Origin: Flagellimonas sp947499585
GTDB taxonomy: Bacteria > Bacteroidota > Bacteroidia > Flavobacteriales > Flavobacteriaceae
DNA length: 64,000 nucleotides
Reading direction: 5' to 3'
Assembly (NCBI RefSeq): GCF_044596045.1
Contig: NZ_CP138995.1
Span: 2,170,001-2,234,000 of the forward strand
Shown here in pieces: positions 55,082 through 63,254 of this stretch. Below the pieces are notes generated by a model. That model saw only the letters and a program-made list of their open reading frames with translations. It was not told where the DNA came from and did no database searches. The position numbers were made by a program, and so were the translations under genes. Numbering within the stretch: position 1 is the first letter of the stretch; every line of letters starts with the position of its first letter.

Positions 55082-55867
55082 CTATTTTTTTAAGGATTTC
55101 TCTACCCTTTCTATTCGTTCCGTAAGAGTTTTAACCAATTCGTTTTGCTCAATTAGCGCTTGACTAGCATTTTTTAGGCTATCAATTTCCTTTTGTTGCT
55201 GAATGGTGTAAAGAGTTAACTCTTCTATTTTTTGAAGTAGTTTAGCATCCATTTCTCCTAAATGAATTCCGTTCTTACCAATTTCCGATGCACTAGGTAT
55301 ATTTGGAAGATGACCATTTCTTTGGATATAGTTTTCAACCTTCTGAAGGCTTGGTAACAGATAGTCTTTTTCAAATACAAAATCTGGCCATCCATCGCTT
55401 TGTAGTTTCACTGTGACTCCCTCAGTAATTATACTTCCAACTACAGCTAAGGAATACCCCGTAGGAACGGTTGCTATGCCTATGCCCACGTTTCCAGAAC
55501 TATAGGAAACATCATTTCCTGTGGTAGTCCATTGGGAATTTTGGACTGATGCCCCGTTCAAAAAGATACTGGTAGCATTTAGGGATCCATCCACATCCAA
55601 AGTAAAACCGGGGGTGTTGGTTCCTATTCCAACATTTCCAGCATTATAGAAGGAATCGTTCCCATTTAAGCTCCATACAGGCCCCTCAATTGGAGTTCCG
55701 TTAACAAGAAGTTCGGTTGCATTGATTGAACCAATTACTTCTAAATCATATTCAGGAGTTAGGGTGCCAACACCTACATTCCCTGATGCAGGAAAGGAGT
55801 TTTGCCCAAAAGCGAAAATGCTAAAAAGAAAGAATATGGATGTGTTAAATAAAATTGTTTTTTTCAT
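55082..55867 (-). CDS. Exported tail-fibre-like repeat protein with coiled-coil C-terminus
   Basis: 261 residues with a signal peptide (IFAFGQN). Three copies of a repeat of the form GNVGxGTxTPxxxLxVxGSxxA (about residues 29-60, 76-105 and 122-150) resemble the shaft repeats of phage tail-fibre-like proteins. A conserved Bacteroidota block follows (LPSLQKVENYIQRNGHLPNI, EIGKNGIHLGEMDAKLLQKIEEL) and a coiled coil ends the protein. It is likely a surface fibre. No phage genes are near, so it is not part of a prophage. Confidence 0.75.
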   Translation of the reverse strand: MKKTILFNTSIFFLFSIFAFGQNSFPASGNVGVGTLTPEYDLEVIGSINATELLVNGTPIEGPVWSLNGNDSFYNAGNVGIGTNTPGFTLDVDGSLNATSIFLNGASVQNSQWTTTGNDVSYSSGNVGIGIATVPTGYSLAVVGSIITEGVTVKLQSDGWPDFVFEKDYLLPSLQKVENYIQRNGHLPNIPSASEIGKNGIHLGEMDAKLLQKIEELTLYTIQQQKEIDSLKNASQALIEQNELVKTLTERIERVEKSLKK

Positions 55868-55946
55868 TACCTACTTGCCAAAAAGTTATCTACTCGGTAT
55901 AAGAATTAAAGAATATGAATTATAAAGCATCAAACAGAAAGTATTT

Positions 55947-56543
55947 TTATTCGTATTCTCTTAGCTCAAATGATAAATTGGTAAAATCATCCGCAAAGGC
56001 ATTAATACCATTTTGTAATTCTATTCGTACTTGATTGTTCCCTACAATTTCACCTCTTACTCCTGTATGGGTAGTAGGCGTTGTATAAAAGATTACTGTT
56101 TTTCCAATATCAATTGTGCTATCCAATGCACCAACATATTTTCCTTGAGATTCTCTTGTCCAAACAATATTTAACCCAAGGGTATTTTCCAGTACGGAAC
56201 TTTGTGGGTCATTTGTACCGGTCTGATTTATCAATGAAACATATGATAAATAGGAAAGCCCCGCGGTATCTGCATTACAAAGAAACTCAGATGTGCCCAC
56301 TTCAGAAGCCTCTAACACTCCATTATCATTTAAATCTAAACCCGCCTCTATTTTAAACCCTCCATTGGTACAATTACTTCCAGGTTGTTCAATAAGCGTA
56401 GTGATTAAGCTGTTTAGACCATCCGTGCCGTTGGTTCCATTGGTTCCATTTGTACCGTCAGTTCCATCTTCTGGACTACATGCCATAGAAGAAATCAAAA
56501 TGACTACTAATACACTAATTTTTTTGGTCAAACTCTTTTTCAT
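55947..56543 (-). CDS. Lipoprotein with collagen-like Gly-Asn/Asp-Gly repeats
   Basis: 198 residues. The lipobox is MAC (VVILISSMACSPEDG). Residues about 25-45 are a run of GTN/GTD triplets, a collagen-like linker. Then a DUF7151-like module, GSNCTNGGFKIEAGLDLNDN with later EVGTSEFLCNAD, and a beta-rich end. Probably exposed on the outer membrane. No enzymatic feature. Confidence 0.74.
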   Translation of the reverse strand: MKKSLTKKISVLVVILISSMACSPEDGTDGTNGTNGTNGTDGLNSLITTLIEQPGSNCTNGGFKIEAGLDLNDNGVLEASEVGTSEFLCNADTAGLSYLSYVSLINQTGTNDPQSSVLENTLGLNIVWTRESQGKYVGALDSTIDIGKTVIFYTTPTTHTGVRGEIVGNNQVRIELQNGINAFADDFTNLSFELREYE

Positions 56544-56679
56544 GGGTTATTATGCTCTTAAACTCGCTATTGGCAAAAGTAGGAAACCATTTTTATAAGA
56601 TATTAGTTTAGCGTGGTAAAGTGCAAAATATTAGATAAAATGCATTGAATTTGCTTTGTTGTAAAATTAGACAATGGTT

Positions 56680-57513
56680 TCACCCTATTCTAGGTAGCCA
56701 CATGCTCATGGTAGCAGCAAAAATGCCAACTGCAGTAATGGCTGTAAGCATTAACAATCCTGCAGACATTAAAATTTGTGTTGTTTTAGTTTTCTTTTTT
56801 TGAACTAGAAAATAAAGCTCAAGTATGGCAAGAGGGATTAAGTATTGACCAAACCCTAAGAAAACTAGGAACGGGCCTCTAAATGTTTCCGGGTCAAAAC
56901 CTACAGGCCCTTTATTTACAAATAGCCAAAACATGAGGCCAATTCTAAAGAACCAAACTCCCGCCATTGCAAGAAATAACCTAAGGGCCCACCGTCTGTG
57001 GACATCTATTTTTCTTTTAATGGCATTTCGTATTGCCAGATATGTAAAAATCATAATTAAGATTCCGTTGATGCTCACACTAATATCACCAATAAGACCA
57101 CTTATTGTTCCTTTGGAGATTACCATATACACTCCGCTTAAACTTATTATAAAAGCAGCAGATATATAAAAACGACCGTTCCAGCGGTGCAATGAAGGTG
57201 CATGTTTTCTTAGCTGCGGAATAAACTGAATTGGCCCTCCCACCATAACAATGACTGCAAATAATAAGTGGATGGCAACAGCCAGATTACCCATACTTTC
57301 CCCTTCAATGTATCCGTGGGGCAGCACACGGTTCCATTTCATAAAGTCATTATCAATGGCAGCTCCCCCATAAAAGGAAGCAACATAAAAGGCAAAAATC
57401 CACATACCTAATACTGCAATTATAAACCATAGTTGTGCGGAAGCATTCAATACTTTGGATTGCCATGTGCTATCTGGTTTGACGACCTTGATTTCATTTG
57501 TTTTTGTAATCAT
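56680..57513 (-). CDS. DUF2306 membrane protein
   Basis: 277 residues from ATG 57513, chosen because a longer frame from TTG 57612 would run into the upstream gene and because the ATG sits behind the repeated leader. About six to seven membrane spans; VMVGGPIQFIPQLRKHAPSLHRWNGRFY in the second and third spans is the DUF2306 pattern, with conserved His residues that suggest a haem or metal site (inference). Last gene of the ABC-GntR operon. Confidence 0.82.
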   Translation of the reverse strand: MITKTNEIKVVKPDSTWQSKVLNASAQLWFIIAVLGMWIFAFYVASFYGGAAIDNDFMKWNRVLPHGYIEGESMGNLAVAIHLLFAVIVMVGGPIQFIPQLRKHAPSLHRWNGRFYISAAFIISLSGVYMVISKGTISGLIGDISVSINGILIMIFTYLAIRNAIKRKIDVHRRWALRLFLAMAGVWFFRIGLMFWLFVNKGPVGFDPETFRGPFLVFLGFGQYLIPLAILELYFLVQKKKTKTTQILMSAGLLMLTAITAVGIFAATMSMWLPRIG

Positions 57514-57537
57514 GATTATTCGTTTTTGATTGATGAA
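57514..57537 (-). repeat. Repeated leader element, copy 1
   Basis: Minus strand ATCAATCAAAAACGAATAAT (plus a few bases) directly before ATG 57513; matches copies 2-4. Confidence 0.6.
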
Positions 57538-57544
57538 AAAGTGA

Positions 57545-58231
57545 TTATTGCGTTTTGGGAATATTTTGAGTTGTATTGAAACCCTTGGCGATAAGCCATC
57601 CCATAAAGGCAATCATATGGATCCCGTTTTGAGAAAAGAAGTAGAAACTGGGATTTATATCAAAAATATTTAACCAAGATGCAATGAAGACCAAAGAGAT
57701 TGCTACCATACCCCATGCTGACAAAAACCGAGGGACAAGCTTTGTTTGGAATAAAAAATAGTAAAGGGAAAAGGCCGCTGATGCGTAGAGCATTAGACTC
57801 ATAAAGTGAGCCCAGAAATACTCTTCAATTTTCAGTAGTCCAAGAGTGGAAAAAAGCTCAGTGTCGGTTGCTCCTGTACTCACAAATTCATTGGTTAAAG
57901 ATAATAAGCTCAGATGAGTAATATTGCTGAATACAATAACTGCGAATTGTACTAGCCAGATACCAAAAAACCATAAGGCAAAGCTGTTTTTATACTTTTT
58001 TATGGCAGGGAAAAGTATTATGGCTATCACTAACCAAAGTGCACTTGTAAGTATATCTAAAAGAACAGCAATTCGCATTTGAAAAGAATTTTGAAAAATT
58101 TCATTTAAAAAGTCAGAAGATGCTACCATTGAAGTGGACAATCCTCTCAACACTACCGAAGGGATTCCCAATGCCATTATTAGAAGTAATAGAAAACCAA
58201 TAGTTCTGCCTGTTTTTTGATTTGATTCCAT
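57545..58231 (-). CDS. DUF4386 membrane protein
   Basis: 228 residues from ATG 58231 (MESNQKTGRTIGFLLLLIMA). An upstream ATG at 58297 would overlap the previous gene by 31 bases and lacks the leader. Six membrane spans; GFLLLLIMALGIPSVVLRGLS and FGIWLVQFAVIVFSNITHLSL fit DUF4386. Function unknown. Middle of the ABC-GntR operon. Confidence 0.82.
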   Translation of the reverse strand: MESNQKTGRTIGFLLLLIMALGIPSVVLRGLSTSMVASSDFLNEIFQNSFQMRIAVLLDILTSALWLVIAIILFPAIKKYKNSFALWFFGIWLVQFAVIVFSNITHLSLLSLTNEFVSTGATDTELFSTLGLLKIEEYFWAHFMSLMLYASAAFSLYYFLFQTKLVPRFLSAWGMVAISLVFIASWLNIFDINPSFYFFSQNGIHMIAFMGWLIAKGFNTTQNIPKTQ

Positions 58232-58257
58232 GATTGTTCGTTTTTTGATTGATGATT
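58232..58257 (-). repeat. Repeated leader element, copy 2
   Basis: Minus strand CATCAATCAAAAAACGAACA followed by ATC and the ATG at 58231. It is the clearest copy, essentially the consensus. Confidence 0.65.
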
Positions 58258-58266
58258 TTTCTTTTG

Positions 58267-58533
58267 TTAGTAGTTGTAAATTTTCTTTTTTGCACATTCA
58301 AATTCTTCTAAATATGCCATTTTTTCGACTCCTCTATTAAAATTTAATGTCAAAAAAGCCAAAGCTTTTCTTGTCTCTTTATATGCAAATTCTGTGTCCT
58401 TTTTTCTCTTGTTGGAAATACTCAAGGCTATTCCTGTGATCAAGATTAAGAGACCGATTAGTACTGAAGGCAACAGTTTTGATTTATGTGCTAATATTCC
58501 AGCATCTGAGTGGACGCTTGTTCTTTGTTTCAT
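58267..58533 (-). CDS. Small single-pass membrane protein of unknown function
   Basis: 88 residues: a short N-terminal tail, one membrane span (SVLIGLLILITGIALSI) and a basic then mixed-charge tail with KALAFLTLNFNRGVEKMAYLEEFE. No family recognised. Start confirmed by the leader at 58534. In the ABC-GntR operon. Confidence 0.65.
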   Translation of the reverse strand: MKQRTSVHSDAGILAHKSKLLPSVLIGLLILITGIALSISNKRKKDTEFAYKETRKALAFLTLNFNRGVEKMAYLEEFECAKKKIYNY

Positions 58534-58559
58534 GACTATTTGATTTTTGATTATGATTG
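58534..58559 (-). repeat. Repeated leader element, copy 3, diverged
   Basis: Minus strand TCATCAATCATAATCAAAAA then TCAAATAGTC before ATG 58533: same core with a short insertion, the least similar copy. Confidence 0.45.
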
Positions 58560-58577
58560 ATGAATAAACTCAGTTCC

Positions 58578-59030
58578 CTAAACTGTAGCTGTTCTTAATT
58601 TAAAAAAGGGGATAATGTAATGGTCAAAGACATACCTCCATGGAATAACAATAATGTCTAGAATAACGGCTACAATGCATATCCAAAAGAAGGATTCCGC
58701 TTCAGGTGTTACCAATGATGCCTTTTTCATGGGCAAATAAATGCCTAAAGCCCAAGTTGCTTTATATGCCAGTTGCAAGAAAAGCAGTGGTAACATTTTT
58801 AACGGATATCGAATGCCAATACCCATTAAAGTAGCATAAGAAGCCCAAAAACTAAAAGCAACACCAGTAATGTAGTCTAAAGGCTCGTTAGGAAAAAGTA
58901 TGTATTCCCATGCCTGAAAAGCAAGCCCAATAAAAGTGAGTAAATAAAGACCTCGCATGAGTATCAGTCTGAACTTAGACGGATTTTTAGGAATGGGATT
59001 GCTCGAATTTTGATTTGTGGTTGATTTCAT
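58578..59030 (-). CDS. Four-span membrane protein of unknown function
   Basis: 150 residues with four predicted spans (about 25-42, 55-72, 80-98 and 112-130). The N-terminal tail is rich in Asn, Ser and Pro (TNQNSSNPIPKNPSK). No family recognised. Start lies directly behind the leader copy at 59031. Confidence 0.7.
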   Translation of the reverse strand: MKSTTNQNSSNPIPKNPSKFRLILMRGLYLLTFIGLAFQAWEYILFPNEPLDYITGVAFSFWASYATLMGIGIRYPLKMLPLLFLQLAYKATWALGIYLPMKKASLVTPEAESFFWICIVAVILDIIVIPWRYVFDHYIIPFFKLRTATV

Positions 59031-59087
59031 GGTTGTTCGTTTTTTGATTGATGATGATTGATGATGATGATTGTTCGCTTATTGATT
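59031..59087 (-). repeat. Repeated leader element, copy 4, tandemly duplicated
   Basis: Two copies in tandem. The proximal copy (59031-59052) reads CATCAATCAAAAAACGAACA then ACC before ATG 59030. A second, TCAATAAGCGAACAATC, lies at 59069-59087. Between them are short ATCATC repeats. The whole region fills the gap between the GIN-domain stop and the next start. Confidence 0.6.
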
Positions 59088-59090
59088 ATA

Positions 59091-59651
59091 TTATTCTTCT
59101 TTCTTTTTGTTGCTGAACTCAACTTGATTGATTTTTCCTTTAATGTTTACTATTCCGGTTGATGTGTTTTTATGCTTCAAAAGGTTATAGGATAATTCTA
59201 AGTCTCCCGAACTTTCATCAGAAAACATTAGATTTAATTTTTCTCCAGATACCTTCCCTAAGGTTTTAAAATGTGCTTTGCCACCCAGACTTAATGATGT
59301 GAGTTCTGGATTGTCAATACGAATGGTTATGCTGTCTTTCTTTTTTAGGGATTTGGTTATTTCTATTATTAGTTCTTCGTTCAGTACAGATGTATGTATA
59401 GAATCAATAAGATGATTTGGCGCCTCAATAGTTAGGCTGGGTGTTTCCTTTTGTTGATAAAGGACTTTAATACGACTATCAATCGAAATACTATTAAAAC
59501 TGGATACCAATCTATTTTCGGAAACCATTCTTGCCGGAACTTTGTTGGCATCTCCTTCTCTAACATAACTATGAACTGACAGTTGGAATGCTAAAGAAAA
59601 AAAGAGCAAAGCACCCAATGCACTCAATAAAATCAGATTACTTTTTTTCAT
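59091..59651 (-). CDS. Anchored GIN-domain (DUF2807-like) protein
   Basis: 186 residues. One N-terminal membrane or signal segment (ILLSALGALLFFSLAFQLSV), then VSSFNSISIDSRIKVLYQQKETPSLTIEAP, the opening of the head GIN domain, a right-handed beta-helix-like module (formerly auto-transporter adhesin head). The domain is short here. It overlaps the GntR gene by 14 bases, so it is translated from the same message. Confidence 0.78.
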   Translation of the reverse strand: MKKSNLILLSALGALLFFSLAFQLSVHSYVREGDANKVPARMVSENRLVSSFNSISIDSRIKVLYQQKETPSLTIEAPNHLIDSIHTSVLNEELIIEITKSLKKKDSITIRIDNPELTSLSLGGKAHFKTLGKVSGEKLNLMFSDESSGDLELSYNLLKHKNTSTGIVNIKGKINQVEFSNKKKEE

Positions 59652-60006
59652 TTTCTTGTTGGTTGTATGTGTTTTTCAAGTCATCAAATGAGATATTTAA
59701 AAGGATCATTTTTTTAAAAACATCCGGTAACATGTGCTGCATAAACTCCTTTCTTTTAATGTCCAATACCTTTGCATAACCATTTTCAGACACAAAGTAT
59801 CCAATCCCTCTTTTGTTATAAATCACTTCTAAATCTTGTAAATGATTAAAGGCGCGTATTGCCGTGTTCGGGTTTACTTCTACCATCATTGCAACTTCCC
59901 GCACAGAGGGAATTCGCTCATCTTCTTTCCAACGTTTTATCAGAATGTTTTCGTAGAAAAAATCCACAATCTGTAGGTAAATAGGTTTGCCATTATCAAA
60001 ATCCAT
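59638..60006 (-). CDS. GntR family regulator, YtrA subfamily
   Basis: 122 residues: winged helix-turn-helix PIYLQIVDFFYENIL, RIPSVREVAMMVEVNPNTAIRAFNHLQDL and GIGYFVSENGYAKV, with a short C-terminal helical tail and no effector domain, as in YtrA. Members repress their own ABC-transporter operon. The palindrome at 61601-61624 in front of the ATPase gene is the likely operator. Confidence 0.92.
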   Translation of the reverse strand: MDFDNGKPIYLQIVDFFYENILIKRWKEDERIPSVREVAMMVEVNPNTAIRAFNHLQDLEVIYNKRGIGYFVSENGYAKVLDIKRKEFMQHMLPDVFKKMILLNISFDDLKNTYNQQENEKK

Positions 60007-60008
60007 AT

Positions 60009-60761
60009 TTATACCTCCTTTTCAGTCATTTTAAAATAGGCTACTGCAAGCATTATAGGGCCAAACAGTAAGCTATAGAACCATTTGCCCATTACAGAAA
60101 GATCTTCACCGGCTTTATCAATTGCTTCAGAACCTATGGTCTCACCTGAAAAGACTCCATAACTATGGTTAAATATTGCAAAAAGGATAAAATTGAATAA
60201 TAAGAAACCCAGAACCAGTAGGCCTAAAAGCAATATGGTCTTCCCAATTCTGTTTTTTGCAAATGTGATGGCCCCAACCAAAAATATGGGTTGAATCACA
60301 AAATATACTTTTATCACATTCCAATAATGCTCGGTAAAGATTGATAGCACATTAAAGTTTGCGTTGAAGATGACTGTTCCTACTGCAATGGCCAACATTC
60401 CCACGAATATTGCCAACAAAGAAAAAGCGACAGTGTAAATAATAGTTACCGTGAACCATTTTGCAGCAAGCCTTTCTGGAATTGATATAGGAAGGGATAG
60501 GTATAAATGGTTTGATTTAGTATCGTTAAACTCTTTAAAAAGAGAAAAAGTGAACAGAATTCCCATTGGAATATAGAAAAGTCCAAAAATCCCAAAAAAT
60601 TCTTCTAACCCTAGCTGTTTATCCCATACCATGTTAAGTATACAAAATAGAAAGAGCAATACCGCAGTGACTAGAAAACCGGTTATAAAAGTGCTCTTAT
60701 GAATGGTTAAATCACGACGTATAAACTGGCCAATTCTTGAAAGACTAAACTCCTGTGCCAT
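60009..60761 (-). CDS. ABC transporter permease (ABC-2 type)
   Basis: 250 residues, six predicted spans, with FSLSRIGQFIRRDLTIHKST at the start and a short MTEKEV tail. It is the membrane partner of the ATPase encoded just upstream, whose gene it overlaps by 17 bases. Substrate unknown; related YtrBCDEF-type systems respond to cell-wall antibiotics. Confidence 0.87.
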   Translation of the reverse strand: MAQEFSLSRIGQFIRRDLTIHKSTFITGFLVTAVLLFLFCILNMVWDKQLGLEEFFGIFGLFYIPMGILFTFSLFKEFNDTKSNHLYLSLPISIPERLAAKWFTVTIIYTVAFSLLAIFVGMLAIAVGTVIFNANFNVLSIFTEHYWNVIKVYFVIQPIFLVGAITFAKNRIGKTILLLGLLVLGFLLFNFILFAIFNHSYGVFSGETIGSEAIDKAGEDLSVMGKWFYSLLFGPIMLAVAYFKMTEKEV

Positions 60762-61596
60762 GATGGATATTTTTTAGAACTGTATTTATTTTATTAGGCT
60801 CACTCAACACACCATTGAACAAGAGTTCAAGATCTACTTCGGTTTCTTCTCTGTCATTTCTAGTTAAAATGGTTTTGCCACCAAAAGATGATTCAGAATA
60901 AAGAATGGAGGGCTCTTCGGGATTGGGGGCTTTTCCAAACCAAAGACCTTCCGAAACTGTTTCCAAAGATTGATTAAAAACTACATGGGCATTGTCCAAA
61001 ATAACCACATGATTGATAAGGCTATGTAAATCTCTAACTTGATGTGTAGAAATAACAATACACGTTCCTTCATCCACGGCTGAAGCCATTACTTTTCTAA
61101 ACTGACTTTTTGAAGGGATATCCAATCCATTGGTTGGCTCATCCATTAAAAGTACTTTGGTGTTTGTGGATATGCCAAATGCGATAAGTACTTTTTTCTT
61201 CTGTCCAAAGGACAATTTAGATATTACATTGGCAGGGGAGAGTTTAAACTCTTCTATAAGTTCATAGAACTGTTCTTTTGAAAACTTTGGATAAAAAGGG
61301 GACTGTACTTTTTCAAAAGTTGCAATGGACAAACTGGGTAATTCAAAATCCTCTGGGACAAAAAACACATGTTGTAAGGCCTCTACATTTCTTTTTTTTG
61401 TGCTTTCACCTAGAAGAGCGCAAGTACCAGATTTAGGAAAGAGCAGCCCAGTCATAATCTTCATTAGGGTACTCTTGCCCTCTCCGTTTTTACCAAACAG
61501 GCCATAGATATTGCCTTTGTGTAAATCCAGATTAATGGATTTGAGCACTGGGCGGCTATTTGGGTAGTTGAAATTTAATTGTCTGACCGTTAACAT
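60745..61596 (-). CDS. ABC transporter ATP-binding protein
   Basis: 283 residues. Walker A GKNGEGKST (35-43), signature LSFGQKKK (128-135), Walker B VLLMDEPTNGLD (148-159) and switch His in ISTHQVRDL. Complete ATPase of an ABC-2 exporter. First gene of an operon of eight genes running to 56680: ATPase, permease, GntR, GIN protein and four membrane proteins. Confidence 0.93.
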   Translation of the reverse strand: MLTVRQLNFNYPNSRPVLKSINLDLHKGNIYGLFGKNGEGKSTLMKIMTGLLFPKSGTCALLGESTKKRNVEALQHVFFVPEDFELPSLSIATFEKVQSPFYPKFSKEQFYELIEEFKLSPANVISKLSFGQKKKVLIAFGISTNTKVLLMDEPTNGLDIPSKSQFRKVMASAVDEGTCIVISTHQVRDLHSLINHVVILDNAHVVFNQSLETVSEGLWFGKAPNPEEPSILYSESSFGGKTILTRNDREETEVDLELLFNGVLSEPNKINTVLKNIHHGTGV

Positions 61597-61600
61597 TTAT

Positions 61601-61624
61601 AGTGTATTAGATAACTAGAACACT
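61601..61624. promoter_or_regulatory. 24-base imperfect palindrome, probable YtrA/GntR operator
   Basis: AGTGTATTAGAT / AACTAGAACACT: nine of twelve base pairs match when folded about the centre, with perfect AGTGT/ACACT ends. It starts immediately after the -7 element, so it would cover the transcription start. Confidence 0.7.
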
Positions 61625-61625
61625 G

Positions 61626-61656
61626 CAAATGTATTTAAAAAATCCATACGACCAAA
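61626..61656 (-). promoter_or_regulatory. Promoter of the ABC-GntR operon
   Basis: Minus strand TTTG (complement of 61653-61656), exactly 19 bases, then TACATTTG (complement of 61626-61633): a full Bacteroidetes promoter, 29 bases before the ATPase start. Confidence 0.8.
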
Positions 61657-61691
61657 TATTTTTTAAAAAAGTAACTGATTTTTAGAGGGTT

Positions 61692-62282
61692 CTAGTTAAT
61701 TAAAGCAAAGGACTTAGTAATGTTTTCAAAGTCTGCTCTATAGGTGTCCTTCCTGTTTAGCATGGTCCACGCCATAATCATATAGACTTTTTCATCACCT
61801 TCAATAAATGTTAAGAAATAAGTGATTTTATCCTCTATTCCTTGCACCTTCCCATCAATTTCTAGCATTTCCGCATCTAGACCATTAATCTCCATACTTA
61901 CGGGAGTGGTCTCATTTTCTATATTCATACTTTCGGCAAACAACTGTAATTGTACATCTCTGTAGTTTTCCACTAAGGAATATTTATCGCTGTATTGATC
62001 CAATTCCTTAAAAACATCAACAAATTCTTCTTTTGGTTCATCAATGACTATAACATATGCTTCTTTGAAAACATTCTGATATTGCAAGGAAGCGTCATCA
62101 TTAAGTTCTGATGTTTTCCTCATATATTTTGGGAGACTTACCTGATATTCGTTGTTAATCTCTATTTGATTGAAATTTTCAATATCAGAAGTGCCTTCTT
62201 TTTCCTTTGTCTTAAAATTTATACATGAAGTCAAAGAAAAACCTAGAATGATGAGCAGTAGGATTGTGGAGATTTTTTTCAT
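61692..62282 (-). CDS. Lipoprotein of unknown function
   Basis: 196 residues. Lipobox LTSC after LLLIILGFS. Then an acidic region and a mixed alpha/beta domain with NGLDAEMLEIDGKVQG and YFLTFIEGDEKVYMIMAWT, reminiscent of PsbP/DcrB-like stress lipoproteins. That is a resemblance only. Monocistronic; an 80-base gap upstream of the ABC operon. Confidence 0.72.
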   Translation of the reverse strand: MKKISTILLLIILGFSLTSCINFKTKEKEGTSDIENFNQIEINNEYQVSLPKYMRKTSELNDDASLQYQNVFKEAYVIVIDEPKEEFVDVFKELDQYSDKYSLVENYRDVQLQLFAESMNIENETTPVSMEINGLDAEMLEIDGKVQGIEDKITYFLTFIEGDEKVYMIMAWTMLNRKDTYRADFENITKSFALIN

Positions 62283-62405
62283 GGTGGAAAGTTGGTTATT
62301 GGTTATAAAAACGATTATTGCATTATAATGTTGTAATTAGGTTTATTGGAATTTTGTTCAGCTTTTTCACTGAAGCTTTACAAAATATAAAATGTGCCAT
62401 AAAAA

Positions 62406-62426
62406 AAGCCCCACTAGTTGGGGCTT
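62406..62426 (-). terminator. Terminator of the ArsR-SRPBCC operon
   Basis: Stem AAGCCCCA/TGGGGCTT with a 5-base loop; on the minus strand a run of seven T follows. 25 bases after the SRPBCC stop. Confidence 0.9.
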
Positions 62427-62450
62427 GAATTAAACTGAAAGATTTAGTTT

Positions 62451-62909
62451 TTAGCTATTTTGTAAAAATTCATGAAGTCTTTCAAAAACTGAACCCCAAC
62501 CGTTGTAGAAGCCCATCTGTTCTTGTTGTTTGCAATACTCCTCCGTCTCATGAACACAATTAAAGGTAAAATGGGTCTTTTCACCGTCTGCTTCAAAGAT
62601 GGCCTGTATTTCCACTCCTTCCGTCATTGGTTTAAAGTTTGCAGTGGATACTATTCTTTTGTGCATGACAATTTCAGAATACACACCATCTGCGATAAAT
62701 TCATTTCCGTCGGGCATTCGCATAGCGTACTTCCAATTTCCACCAACTGTAAAATCATGCTCAAGAACTTTGGTTTCCATTCCTTTTGGCCCCCACCATT
62801 GAGCAACGTGCTCAGGTTGGGTCCATGCTTCCCATACCAATGCAATAGGGGCATCAAAAGTTCTCTCTAGGGTTAATGTTCGGTTTTTGGGATTGTTTAC
62901 TTCACTCAT
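62451..62909 (-). CDS. SRPBCC/AHSA1 family protein
   Basis: 152 residues: LTLERTFDAPIALVWEAWTQPEHVAQWWGPKG at the start (read in parts) and the ending NGWGSVFERLHEFLQN, the standard AHSA1-type SRPBCC family. It overlaps the ArsR gene by 8 bases. ArsR-SRPBCC pairs are very common; the ligand is not known. Confidence 0.92.
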   Translation of the reverse strand: MSEVNNPKNRTLTLERTFDAPIALVWEAWTQPEHVAQWWGPKGMETKVLEHDFTVGGNWKYAMRMPDGNEFIADGVYSEIVMHKRIVSTANFKPMTEGVEIQAIFEADGEKTHFTFNCVHETEEYCKQQEQMGFYNGWGSVFERLHEFLQNS

Positions 62910-63231
62910 CTTTTTTGTTTTTATTCTGTAATTGGGTTAGGTAATTCTCAAAAGAATCCAGCTTTCCTTCCCATAGGTCTCTGTATTGATCTATCCATAA
63001 AAAAGCGGGAATAAGTTTTTTGGGTTGAATCATGCAATAGCGTTCCCTTCCTTTTTGATTAAAGGTCACAATACCGCATTCCTCCAATATTTTTAAATGT
63101 TTTGATATAGCCGGCCTGCTCACATCAAATTTTTCGGCCACTGTATTTACGGTCAATGCTTTTTTGGATAAAAGCTGAATGATATCTCTACGGACAGGAT
63201 CTGCAATGGCTTGAAAAACATCTCTTCTCAT
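62902..63231 (-). CDS. ArsR family transcriptional regulator
   Basis: 109 residues: AIADPVRRDIIQLLSKKAL, then VAEKFDVSRPAISKHLKILEECG as the recognition helix and a wing with GRERYCMIQP. No Cys pair of a metal-binding site is seen, so it belongs to the non-metal group that pairs with SRPBCC genes. Two similar inverted repeats over its promoter are the probable operators. Confidence 0.93.
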   Translation of the reverse strand: MRRDVFQAIADPVRRDIIQLLSKKALTVNTVAEKFDVSRPAISKHLKILEECGIVTFNQKGRERYCMIQPKKLIPAFLWIDQYRDLWEGKLDSFENYLTQLQNKNKKDE

Positions 63232-63238
63232 CTTATAA

Positions 63239-63254
63239 GTAACCGATTGGTTAC
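63239..63254. promoter_or_regulatory. ArsR operator 1
   Basis: GTAACC-N4-GGTTAC, a perfect inverted repeat just downstream of the -7 element and 7 bases before the arsR start. Confidence 0.72.

Noticed and set aside
55082..55867. Prophage remnant, from the tail-fibre-like repeats
   Set aside because: It has a signal peptide and no other phage genes are near; these repeats are frequent in Bacteroidota surface proteins.
57545..58297. Longer DUF4386 protein starting at ATG 58297
   Set aside because: It would overlap the preceding gene by 31 bases and adds 22 charged residues; ATG 58231 lies behind the shared leader.
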